Shown: positions 1 through 6,291 of the stretch, in pieces
Layout of the letters: each line of letters opens with the position of its first letter
Numbering within the stretch: the first letter of the stretch is position 1
NCBI GenBank assembly: GCA_024681175.1
Contig: JAILBI010000174.1
Span: 1 to 10,659 of the forward strand
Source: Acholeplasmatales bacterium
Lineage (GTDB): Bacteria; Bacillota_I; Bacilli_A; Acholeplasmatales; Anaeroplasmataceae
Reading direction: 5' to 3'
DNA length: 10,659 bases
The notes under the pieces: generated by a model
Database searches by the model: none
Seen by the model: the letters and a program-made list of their open reading frames with translations, nothing else
Told to the model about the DNA's origin: nothing
Made by a program: the position numbers and the translations under genes

Positions 1-177
1 GGATATAATGTATCATTATTATATGATGAGATAAAAACATTAGAAGAATTTAAGTATGAATATGTTTTATTAAGTCATAAAAATAAAATATATAAAAAAG
101 ATGCAGTAATTATATTTTTAAAAAATATTTATAATAAAAAAGAAAAAGGAAATCCATACATAGGTATATATGAATAA
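1..177 (+). CDS. C-terminal fragment of an unidentified protein, possibly a LysR-type regulator
   Basis: An open frame enters from the left edge and runs 58 codons to a TAA at 175-177, so only the C-terminus is visible. The last residues include NVSLLYDE, then FKYEYVLLSHKNKIYKKDAVIIFLKN. This layout, a strand followed by a K-N-K turn and a final amphipathic helix, resembles the end of the substrate-binding domain of LysR-family regulators. The resemblance is loose, and no DNA-binding or other diagnostic motif is in the window. The frame overlaps the start of tcdA by 8 nt, which suggests co-transcription with it. I do not firmly recognise the family, and the LysR suggestion is inference only. 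Confidence 0.5.
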   Translation, partial: GYNVSLLYDEIKTLEEFKYEYVLLSHKNKIYKKDAVIIFLKNIYNKKEKGNPYIGIYE

Positions 178-886
178 TTTTGATAATTTTAATCGTGAAA
201 TAATGTTAATAGGACAAGATAATTTCAATAAATTAAAAAATAGCCACATTATTGTCTTTGGCCTTGGTGGTGTTGGTGGTTATGCAGTTGAAATGATTGC
301 ACGTCTTGGTGTAGGTAAAATAGATATAGTTGATAATGATACTGTATCAAATACTAATTTAAATAGACAAATTATAGCTTTAAATAGTACTATTGGTAAA
401 TATAAAACTGATTTATTTGAAGAAAGAATTAAAGAAATTAATAAAGATTGTATAGTTAAAAAATATACAATGTTTTATGATGAAAATACTAAAGATAAAA
501 TTGATTTTTCTAAATATGATTATGTAATTGATGCAATTGATTCTGTAAAATCTAAATTAAATTTAATTATTTATTGCATCAATAATAATATCAATATTAT
601 CTCATCAATGGGTATGGGTAATAGAATAGATCCTTCACTTGTTAAAATAACTGATATTTCAAAGACTGAATATGACCCTTTATCAAAGATTATTAGAAAG
701 AAGCTAAGAGAAAATAAAATCAATCATTTAAAGGTTGTCTATTCATCTGAAAGACCTATCAATATCATTTATGATATTAATGCTGAAAAGAAGGGCTCAA
801 ATTACGCTCCTGGATCAATTTCTTTAGTGCCTTCAACTGCAGGAATTATGCTTGCAAGTGAGGTTTTTAGGGATTTAATAAAATAA
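170..886 (+). CDS. tcdA: tRNA threonylcarbamoyladenosine dehydratase (TcdA/CsdL, ThiF/E1-like family)
   Basis: This 238-residue protein belongs to the ThiF/MoeB/E1-like superfamily. Its Rossmann nucleotide loop GLGGVG is at residues 31-36, an acidic residue (D55) follows the second strand, NLNRQ is at 63-67, and DAID is at 121-124. The order NREIMLIG (8-15), SSMGMGN (145-151), then DISKTEYDPLSK and a basic helix is typical of TcdA/YgdL rather than ThiF or MoeB. TcdA uses ATP to convert tRNA t6A37 to the cyclic ct6A form in the cytoplasm. The length matches the compact Firmicute members. The ATG at 170 has AGG at 162-164 as a weak ribosome site and overlaps the preceding frame by 8 nt. A 114-nt gap with its own promoter separates it from the acyl-chain operon, so it is probably only a neighbour. 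A role as another E1-like enzyme is less likely. Confidence 0.9.
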   Translation: MNNFDNFNREIMLIGQDNFNKLKNSHIIVFGLGGVGGYAVEMIARLGVGKIDIVDNDTVSNTNLNRQIIALNSTIGKYKTDLFEERIKEINKDCIVKKYTMFYDENTKDKIDFSKYDYVIDAIDSVKSKLNLIIYCINNNINIISSMGMGNRIDPSLVKITDISKTEYDPLSKIIRKKLRENKINHLKVVYSSERPINIIYDINAEKKGSNYAPGSISLVPSTAGIMLASEVFRDLIK

Positions 887-904
887 TTATTAAATAATGT
901 TCTT

Positions 905-930
905 AAAAAGTATAGTTTACTTGACTTTTT
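905..930. other. A/T-rich inverted repeat overlapping the -35 region
   Basis: AAAAAGT (905-911) is the reverse complement of ACTTTTT (924-930), and the nested AAGTA (908-912) pairs with TACTT (918-922). The repeat covers the -35 hexamer of the downstream promoter. It could be a weak end-of-transcript hairpin for tcdA, as it finishes in a T run, or a regulator site. Because the sequence is so AT-rich, chance is a real alternative. Confidence 0.25.
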
Positions 931-949
931 CATATAATGCATATATAAT
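921..949 (+). promoter_or_regulatory. Housekeeping sigma promoter of the acyl-chain operon
   Basis: TTGACT at 921-926 and a perfect TATAAT at 944-949 are separated by exactly 17 bp, which is the optimum for sigma-A/sigma-70. Transcription would begin near 956 and leave a leader of about 45 nt before the ACP1 start codon at 1001. It is the only near-consensus promoter I see in a noncoding region, and it lies directly ahead of the long gene run, so it probably drives the whole operon. Confidence 0.75.
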
Positions 950-958
950 ATTTATGGT

Positions 959-983
959 TTTGAATAAATCAAATAATTTGGAT
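959..983. promoter_or_regulatory. Candidate operator just downstream of the transcription start
   Basis: Two overlapping inverted repeats lie within the first 30 nt of the predicted transcript. TTTGA (959-963) pairs with TCAAA (969-973) across 5 nt, and CAAAT (970-974) pairs with ATTTG (976-980) around one base. The half-sites TTTGA and TCAAA resemble those of the FabT operator of lactic acid bacteria, but there the spacer is shorter. A site here could block transcription start. This is a resemblance only, and AT-rich DNA makes such repeats easily by chance. Confidence 0.3.
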
Positions 984-1000
984 TATGAAAGGATAAAAAT

Positions 1001-1246
1001 ATGACTGATAAAGAAATTAAAGAAACACTTAAAAATTTCTTGGTTGACGAACTAGGTGTTGACGGAAACGAATTAGATGATGATACACCACTTTTCGGTG
1101 AAGGTGTTGGATTAGATTCAATTGACTCAATTGAGCTTATCTCTTGTATCGATGAAAACTTTGGCGTTTCAATGACTGGCGTTGATAAAGAACACTTCTT
1201 ATCTATTAACACTTTAACAAAGTATATCCTAGATCATAAGGAGTAG
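1001..1246 (+). CDS. Acyl carrier protein 1 (specialised-type ACP)
   Basis: This 81-residue acidic protein has the four-helix ACP pattern. The phosphopantetheine attachment serine is S40 in the motif GLDSIDSIEL (37-46). The loop before it, DDDTPLFGEGVG (26-37), is longer and more glycine-rich than in canonical FabF-cycle ACPs. LFGEG-(V/L)-GLDSID patterns are familiar to me from ACPs of aryl-polyene and similar type II polyketide clusters, so a dedicated role with the neighbouring KS-CLF is plausible. It carries the growing chain as a thioester in the cytoplasm. The ATG at 1001 follows GAAAGGA (987-993) with 7 nt spacing. It is the first gene after the promoter and is followed by a terminator-like hairpin, an arrangement expected to make this small carrier in excess of the downstream enzymes. 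It differs clearly from ACP2 at 5611. Confidence 0.93.
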   Translation: MTDKEIKETLKNFLVDELGVDGNELDDDTPLFGEGVGLDSIDSIELISCIDENFGVSMTGVDKEHFLSINTLTKYILDHKE

Positions 1247-1252
1247 TATTTG

Positions 1253-1288
1253 TGATTGCAATCTTTATTAAAGCTTGCAATCATTTTT
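1253..1288 (+). terminator. Intrinsic terminator-like hairpin between ACP1 and the ketosynthase gene
   Basis: TGATTGCAA (1253-1261) and TTGCAATCA (1275-1283) form a perfect 9-bp stem. After one mismatch, CTTT (1263-1266) pairs with AAAG (1270-1273) around a 3-nt loop. Five T residues follow at 1284-1288. This is a standard rho-independent terminator layout. No convincing promoter lies between it and the next start codon at 1309, so it probably terminates partially and trims downstream transcription, leaving ACP1 mRNA more abundant. It could instead protect the 3' end of a processed ACP1 message. Confidence 0.8.
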
Positions 1289-1308
1289 CTTAAAAAGGAG
1301 GATTATTT

Positions 1309-3684
1309 ATGCTTGACGATAAGCAAAGAATTGTTGTTACTGGTTTAGGTATGATTACGTCTATCGGTAGCAATGTTGATGAAACAATTAAAAATGCCTT
1401 AAAGGGTATTTCAGGAATAAAAGAAACTAAAAGCGTAGATACTAAAGATTGCTACGCTAATTTAGCAAGTGAGGTAACAAATTATGATATTAATTCACTT
1501 GCTAATACAGAAGGATTAGATAGAGTATCTAAATTTGGTATTAAAGCTGCAAGAGAAGCTTTAGATGATGCTAAATTAGGCAAGAATTTTGAAGATGATA
1601 ACAAGGTTTCAGTTATTTTTGGTTCTTGTGTAGGTGGTGCTGTATCTATTGAATCTTATTATAGAAATAATCATGACAAGGATGATATTTTAAGAATGCC
1701 TATTTCAGCTATTGCAAATGATATTGCAAATGATGTTAAGGCTGGTGGTATTATTACTAATATTGCAAACGCATGTGCAGCTGGTACTATTTCAATTGCA
1801 TATGGAGCAACATTAATAAGAGAAGGAAAAGCTAATATTGTTTTAGCAGGTGGTTCTGATTCATTTGCTTCAGTTCCATATGCTGGATTTTTAGCATTAC
1901 ATGCTCTAGCAGAAAATCCTTGCTCACCATTTAATAAAATGAAAGGTATCACACTTGGTGAAGGTGCTGGATGTGTTATTTTAGAAACACTTGAAAGTGC
2001 TAAAAAGCGTGGTGCTAAAATTTATTGTGAAGTTTTAGGATCTGGTGTTTCATCAGATGCTCATCATATTACAGCTCCAAGAGAAGATGGCGAAGGACAA
2101 ATGAACGCAATCAACTGGGCTATTGAAAATGCAGGTGTTAAAAAATCACAAATTGGCTACATCAATGCTCATGGAACTGGTACAGTTAAAAATGATATGG
2201 CTGAATTCTTATCAATTCATACAATTTTTGATGGTGAAAATGATAATATTTCAGTTTCATCTACAAAATCAATGGTTGGTCACTGCTTAGGTGCTGCAGG
2301 CGCAATCGAAGCTTGCTTTGCAATTAGAGCTTTAGTTGATGGTGTATGCCCTCCAACAATTGGTTATGAAGAATCTGATATGGAAACATTTAATGCAAAT
2401 AAAGGTAAGCTTGATTTCATTGCTAATGAAGCAAGAAAGAAAGATTTTGATGTTGTAATGTCAAATTCATTTGCATTCGGTGGTAATAATGCTTCAATTA
2501 TTTTCTCAAAGAAAAATAAAGGTGAAGCTAAATTTGAACAAAGTGAAGAAAAAATTGCAATCACAGGTATTGGTGCATTATCTCCACTTGGCGTTGATTT
2601 TGAATCAAATAAAAAAGCTTTATTAGAAGGTAAAGAATTAAAAGAAAATTCTGTGGCTACAACTTATGAAGATGCTTCATTTGATAATGTAGGATTAAAG
2701 AGAGCTTTCTATCGTAAGCTTGATAATTTATGTAAGATGCAAGCAATTTCTGGTATGCAAGCATTAAAGGATTCTAATTATGAGATGAATGATGAATCTG
2801 CAAAAGAAATTGGTATTGTAGTTGGTACAGCTCTTGGTGCTTTAGGTACATGCTTAAATTTCCAAGATAATATTACTGAAAAAGGAAATGTAAATGGCTC
2901 AGCATTTAATTTTCCTAACACAGTTTATAATGCTGCAGGTGGTTATCTTTCAATTTGTTCTGGTATTAAAGGTTATAATGTAACAGTTACAAATGGAGCT
3001 CAAGCAGGTTTACAAGCTGTATCTTATGGTGTTGATGTATTAAAGAAAAATATTGGTAAAGCTATTATGGCTACTGGTATTGATGAAAATATTGAAATCA
3101 TTAATGAAATTTATTCTAAGCTTGGCTTCGTAAGAGATGAAGCTAATGCGCCATTTGAAAATGGCAAAGGATTTGCATTGTCTGATGGGGCAATTTCATT
3201 GATTCTTGAACGTGATAATGATGCAAAAGCTCGTGGTGCAAAGGTATATGGTCATGTTTTAGGCTGTGGCTTAGCACATAAGAGTGTAGAAAAAGGAACT
3301 TTAGCTGGTTCTGAAAATGCATTAAAGACAGCAATTTATAATGCATTAAATGATGCAAAATTAAATTTATCTGATATTGATGCAGTAGAAGGATTTGCAA
3401 ATGGTGATCGAGAGGTTGATAATGTTGAATTAAAGATATTATCAAATGTATTCCAAACTGGTATTTCTGTATTTGAAACAAAGAAAACAGTTGGTGAAGC
3501 TCGTGCAGCTGGTGCGATGATTTCATTAATTGATGGTTTAATTAGACTTGATGGAAATGAATATGAAACATATTTCATCAAAGATAATAAAGTATCAACA
3601 AAGAAAATTAAAAACATTAAAAATGTTTTAGTTATTTCATATGGTTATGATGGCTCATATTCAGCCGTAATTATTTCAAAATAG
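1309..3684 (+). CDS. Fused double ketosynthase: active FabF-like KS plus inactive chain-length-factor-like KS
   Basis: The 791 residues form two complete thiolase-fold ketosynthase units, whereas FabF alone is about 410. Unit 1 (about 6-400) has the nucleophile C156 (NACAAG), H288 (NAHGTGT), K320 and H325 (KSMVGH), and FAFGGNN at 388-394, so it should catalyse decarboxylative condensation of acyl and malonyl-ACP. A linker of about 15 residues leads to unit 2 (about 415-790), which begins again with IAITGIGALSPLG. In unit 2 the cysteine position is A564 (NGAQAG), the first histidine is N698 (FANGD) and the second is E730 (KKTVGE), so it cannot condense. This is the KS-alpha/KS-beta (CLF) pattern of type II polyketide synthases, joined in one chain as in PfaC of PUFA synthases. 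The start has a strong AAGGAGG (1295-1301) at 7 nt. The gene ends in tandem TAG codons. FabG follows after 11 nt. Domain assignment is firm; a polyketide-like product is inference. Confidence 0.92.
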   Translation: MLDDKQRIVVTGLGMITSIGSNVDETIKNALKGISGIKETKSVDTKDCYANLASEVTNYDINSLANTEGLDRVSKFGIKAAREALDDAKLGKNFEDDNKVSVIFGSCVGGAVSIESYYRNNHDKDDILRMPISAIANDIANDVKAGGIITNIANACAAGTISIAYGATLIREGKANIVLAGGSDSFASVPYAGFLALHALAENPCSPFNKMKGITLGEGAGCVILETLESAKKRGAKIYCEVLGSGVSSDAHHITAPREDGEGQMNAINWAIENAGVKKSQIGYINAHGTGTVKNDMAEFLSIHTIFDGENDNISVSSTKSMVGHCLGAAGAIEACFAIRALVDGVCPPTIGYEESDMETFNANKGKLDFIANEARKKDFDVVMSNSFAFGGNNASIIFSKKNKGEAKFEQSEEKIAITGIGALSPLGVDFESNKKALLEGKELKENSVATTYEDASFDNVGLKRAFYRKLDNLCKMQAISGMQALKDSNYEMNDESAKEIGIVVGTALGALGTCLNFQDNITEKGNVNGSAFNFPNTVYNAAGGYLSICSGIKGYNVTVTNGAQAGLQAVSYGVDVLKKNIGKAIMATGIDENIEIINEIYSKLGFVRDEANAPFENGKGFALSDGAISLILERDNDAKARGAKVYGHVLGCGLAHKSVEKGTLAGSENALKTAIYNALNDAKLNLSDIDAVEGFANGDREVDNVELKILSNVFQTGISVFETKKTVGEARAAGAMISLIDGLIRLDGNEYETYFIKDNKVSTKKIKNIKNVLVISYGYDGSYSAVIISK

Positions 3685-3695
3685 TAGGTGATTTT

Positions 3696-4427
3696 ATGAA
3701 AGTATGTATTGTTACAGGAGCATCTCGTGGTATCGGTAGAGCATGTGCTATAAAGCTTGCTACTAAAGGATATACAGTTGTTATAAATTATGCATCAAAT
3801 GATGCTAAAGCCCAAGAGGTTTTAGATATCATTAAATCTAATGGTGGCGATGGTATGCTTTATAAAGCAAATGTTGCTAATTATGATGAAGTTAAAGAAA
3901 TGGTAAAAACAGTTTTTGACAAATATAAGCAAATTGATTTATTAGTAAATAATGCTGGTATTGTTAGAGATGAACCATTAATTGGCTTAAATAAAGAAAA
4001 TCTTGATATGTGCTTCGATTTAAATGTTAAAGGCTATTTCTATTGTGCAAAAGAAGTTGCACTTAAAATGGCAAGAAAAAGAAGTGGTGTAATCATTAAC
4101 ATGTCAAGTGTATCTGGTACATTCTCACTTCCTGGTCAAACAGTATATAGTGCTACAAAGGGTGCAGTAAACCAATTTACAAGAACTCTTGCAAAGGAAA
4201 TGGGCTCTCGTGGAATTAGAGTTAATGCTGTTGCACCTGGATTTATTGAGACAGATATGATTGATACATTATCTGATGAAAAGAAAGCTGAATACTTAAA
4301 GGTTATACCTTTAAGAAGATTTGGAAATGGTGAAGATATCGCTAATGTAGTATGTGCTCTTGCAAGTGATGAAATGTCATATATTACAGGTCAAATTATT
4401 ACATTAGATGGAGGATTATCATTATGA
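3696..4427 (+). CDS. fabG: 3-oxoacyl-ACP reductase (short-chain dehydrogenase, KR step)
   Basis: FabG reduces 3-ketoacyl-ACP to 3-hydroxyacyl-ACP with NADPH in the cytoplasm. The 243 residues form a single short-chain dehydrogenase domain with the cofactor loop GASRGIG (8-14), NNAG (85-88) and the catalytic tetrad N110, S138, Y151 and K155, the last three within SSVSG and YSATK. The C-terminal end ITGQIITLDGGLSL is typical of the family, so the TGA at 4425-4427 is a genuine stop. The start follows a modest AGGTG site right after the tandem stop codons of the ketosynthase gene. The stop overlaps the fabZ start by 4 nt (ATGA), which points to translational coupling of the reduction and dehydration steps. 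Nothing is missing or odd in the protein. Other SDR activities are possible in principle, but the context fixes the assignment. Confidence 0.95.
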   Translation: MKVCIVTGASRGIGRACAIKLATKGYTVVINYASNDAKAQEVLDIIKSNGGDGMLYKANVANYDEVKEMVKTVFDKYKQIDLLVNNAGIVRDEPLIGLNKENLDMCFDLNVKGYFYCAKEVALKMARKRSGVIINMSSVSGTFSLPGQTVYSATKGAVNQFTRTLAKEMGSRGIRVNAVAPGFIETDMIDTLSDEKKAEYLKVIPLRRFGNGEDIANVVCALASDEMSYITGQIITLDGGLSL

Positions 4428-4867
4428 TGAATATTAATGATATCAATAAAAGAATTAAACAACGTCCACCATTTCAAATGATTGAAAAGGTATTAGAATT
4501 AGAGCCTGGTAAAAGTGCTCATGGCATAAAAAATGTATCTATTAATGAACCATATTTTATGGGTCATTTCCCAGATAATCCAATTATGCCAGGTGTTTTA
4601 ATTGTTGAATGCTGTGCTCAGCTTTGCTCATTAGTATTTGATGATGATCCATCTAATCCTAATAAAATTTATGTAATTTTAAAAGTTGATAATTTTAAAT
4701 TTGCTAAGCCTGTTATTCCAGGTGATAGATTAGATATCTATGTAGATTTAGAAAAAACTGTTGGTCCTTTAGCTGTATTTAATGCTAAGGTAATGGTTGA
4801 TGGTGTAGTTCATGCAAAGGGAACTATGACATTTACATCTGTTGATAAGGATCAAATTTATAAATAA
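4424..4867 (+). CDS. fabZ: 3-hydroxyacyl-ACP dehydratase (hot-dog fold)
   Basis: FabZ removes water from 3-hydroxyacyl-ACP to give trans-2-enoyl-ACP. The 147-residue protein has the family signature GHFPDNPIMPGVLIVE at 47-62 with catalytic H48 and E62, preceded by the RPPFQMIEKV segment typical of FabZ N-termini. Length and motif spacing match FabZ rather than the FabA isomerase, although the isomerising activity of some FabZ relatives cannot be judged from sequence alone. The ATG at 4424 is preceded by GGAGGA (4410-4415) with 8 nt spacing; a second ATG at 4427 is an alternative that shortens the protein by one residue. It overlaps fabG by 4 nt and lies 9 nt ahead of the flavodoxin-fold gene. 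As no enoyl reductase is recognisable in the window, its product may be carried forward unsaturated; that is inference. Confidence 0.95.
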   Translation: MMNINDINKRIKQRPPFQMIEKVLELEPGKSAHGIKNVSINEPYFMGHFPDNPIMPGVLIVECCAQLCSLVFDDDPSNPNKIYVILKVDNFKFAKPVIPGDRLDIYVDLEKTVGPLAVFNAKVMVDGVVHAKGTMTFTSVDKDQIYK

Positions 4868-4876
4868 AGGAAAAAT

Positions 4877-5611
4877 ATGAAGAAGATACTTGTTCTTAAT
4901 GCCTCACCTAAGAAAGAAAAAAGCCATACGTTAGTGGCTACAAAAAGCTTTGTTGATGGTTTAAATTTTAAAAATGAATATGATGTTGAATATATAAATA
5001 TTTCAGATTTAAACATCAAAAGCTGTATTGGTTGTCTTTCTTGTTGGGCAAGAACTGAAGGAAATTGTGTTATAAAGAATGATGATATTCCAATGCTTAA
5101 GGATAAAATTTTAAATTGTGATATTTTCATTCTTTCATATCCACTATATTTCTTTGGTATGCCAGGAACATTAAAAGTATTGACTGATAGAATGTTATCA
5201 ATGATGATGACATATAAAGGACAGGAAGCACCACTAGATGGCCAAAGCTTCCATGGATTAAGATATTATAATCCTAATCAAAAATTTATAATTATTACAT
5301 CATGTGCATATACTGATGCTGAAAAAATTTATGAGCCATTAATTATGCAATATGATTATATTTGTGGTAAAAATAATTATTTATTCATTCCTGCAGCTCA
5401 ATTGATGACTTTAATGGAGCTTAATAATGAATCAAAAATAGAAAAATTTAAATCTAAATTTTTTAATGCAGGTCAAGAATATTCTTTAAATTACACATTA
5501 TCAGAAGAAACTTATTCTAATTTAATTAAGCCACCTTTCACAAAAGGTGCTTATAAAGTATTTTTGAATAATTTCTGGGAAGGTGAGAAAAAGAAGGGAG
5601 AAGATATTTAA
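4877..5611 (+). CDS. Flavodoxin-fold NAD(P)H-dependent oxidoreductase with a four-cysteine motif
   Basis: This 244-residue protein starts MKKILVLNASPKKEKSHT, the phosphate-binding strand-loop of the NADPH-dependent FMN reductase / flavodoxin-like family, and continues with DIFILSYPLYFFGMPGTLK (82-100), the second FMN-contacting loop. Between them are C50, C53, C56 and C64 (CxxCxxC then C) followed by DD, a pattern seen in this family next to iron-sulfur flavoproteins. FMN binding is well supported; a metal cluster is only possible. It probably transfers hydride from NAD(P)H, but the substrate is unknown. Its position inside the operon, between fabZ and ACP2, suggests an acyl-ACP substrate or an electron-supply role. 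It is not homologous to FabI, FabK, FabL or FabV, so calling it the enoyl reductase would be speculation. Its stop overlaps the ACP2 start by one base (TAATG). AAAGGA at 4866-4872 serves as ribosome site. Confidence 0.85.
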   Translation: MKKILVLNASPKKEKSHTLVATKSFVDGLNFKNEYDVEYINISDLNIKSCIGCLSCWARTEGNCVIKNDDIPMLKDKILNCDIFILSYPLYFFGMPGTLKVLTDRMLSMMMTYKGQEAPLDGQSFHGLRYYNPNQKFIIITSCAYTDAEKIYEPLIMQYDYICGKNNYLFIPAAQLMTLMELNNESKIEKFKSKFFNAGQEYSLNYTLSEETYSNLIKPPFTKGAYKVFLNNFWEGEKKKGEDI

Positions 5612-5853
5612 TGTTTGAAGAAATTAAAAATCTTTTAATTGAATTTGCAAATGTTGATGAAAATAAAATTAAGCTTGATGCTAAATTAAAAGATGATTTA
5701 GGCATTGATAGTCTTTATGCTGTAGAGCTAATACTTGAGCTTGAAACACATTATGAAATTAATATTGAATTTGAAGATATTCAAAATTTATTTTATGTTT
5801 CAGATGTTGTTGATTTAGTTCAAAGAAAGGTAGATGAAAAGAATGGCAAATAA
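5611..5853 (+). CDS. acpP: Acyl carrier protein 2 (canonical type)
   Basis: This 80-residue ACP carries its phosphopantetheine on S34 in LGIDSLYAVELILELE (30-45), the classical D-S-L form. The upstream segment LDAKLKDDLG (22-31) is the ordinary fatty acid synthase pattern without the glycine-rich insertion of ACP1. It lies in the middle of the operon next to accB. The ATG overlaps the previous stop by one base, and AAGGGAG about 10 nt upstream provides the ribosome site. Its end overlaps the accB frame. Two different ACPs in one operon suggests either division of labour (for example loading versus elongation, or two products) or different stoichiometry; the sequence does not decide between them. 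Confidence 0.93.
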   Translation: MFEEIKNLLIEFANVDENKIKLDAKLKDDLGIDSLYAVELILELETHYEINIEFEDIQNLFYVSDVVDLVQRKVDEKNGK

Positions 5854-6289
5854 ATTTGATGATTTAAAAGAAGTTATTAAAATTTTTGAATCTTCACAAT
5901 TAACTTGTATGGAAGTTGAGGTTGAAGGCTTAAAGGTTAAATTAGATAGAAGAGATAATCAATCTCAAACTATATCTACTGTTTCTGAAAAGAAAACTCA
6001 AAAAATGGATATTGAGGTTAAAGATGAGCATAGTAAAGAAAATCTTGACCTTGATTCATATATCACATCACCACTTGTTGGAACATTCCATCAAGCACCA
6101 TCTGAAAATGCAGATCCATTTGTAAGAGTTGGTTCAAAGGTTAAACGTGGTGATAAGCTTTGTATTATCGAAGCTATGAAGGTTATGAATGAAATTACAT
6201 CTGATAAAGATGGAATTATTGAAAAGGTACTTGTTAAGGAAGGACAAATGGTTGAATACGGCCAAAATCTATTTGTAATAGGTGACTAA
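5834..6289 (+). CDS. accB: Biotin carboxyl carrier protein of acetyl-CoA carboxylase
   Basis: AccB carries the carboxyl group on biotin between AccC and the AccD-AccA carboxyltransferase. The protein has up to 151 residues. The N-terminal part is a helical segment with a polar linker (about 40-75), followed by a biotinyl domain from about 78. The biotin lysine is K116 in EAMKVMNE, and the protruding thumb APSENADPFV (88-97) is characteristic of acetyl-CoA carboxylase BCCP. The start is uncertain. The ATG at 5834 gives MKRMANKF, but AAAGG at 5826-5830 lies only 3 nt from it. The ATG at 5843 lies 12 nt from that site and gives MANKFDDLKEV, which looks more like family N-termini. Either way the gene overlaps ACP2 (20 or 11 nt), and accC starts 2 nt after its stop. 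Confidence 0.95.
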   Translation: MKRMANKFDDLKEVIKIFESSQLTCMEVEVEGLKVKLDRRDNQSQTISTVSEKKTQKMDIEVKDEHSKENLDLDSYITSPLVGTFHQAPSENADPFVRVGSKVKRGDKLCIIEAMKVMNEITSDKDGIIEKVLVKEGQMVEYGQNLFVIGD

Positions 6290-6291
6290 TT

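Noticed and set aside
2509..2560. Possibility that the double ketosynthase is two genes with a missed stop and start at the linker
   Set aside because: The frame is continuous across the linker, there is no stop codon, and no ATG with a ribosome site lies at the start of the second unit, so a single fused protein is the simplest reading.
3143..3526. Long antisense open frame inside the ketosynthase gene, very rich in His, Leu and Gln
   Set aside because: Its composition is just the reverse complement of GATGAT- and AAT-rich codons of the real gene. It has no family resemblance and lies wholly under a well-supported CDS. The other antisense frames (for example 952-1212, 1671-1952, 7891-8184) are rejected for the same reason.
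3916..3945. Possible internal promoter: TTGACA followed by TATTAG after 18 bp
   Set aside because: The -10 match is poor and it lies inside the conserved coding region of fabG, so the codons explain the sequence.
4424..4427. TGA read as Trp (Mycoplasma code), which would fuse fabG to downstream sequence
   Set aside because: FabG ends at the normal family C-terminus at this TGA, fabZ starts in the overlapping ATGA, and Trp codons elsewhere in the window are TGG.
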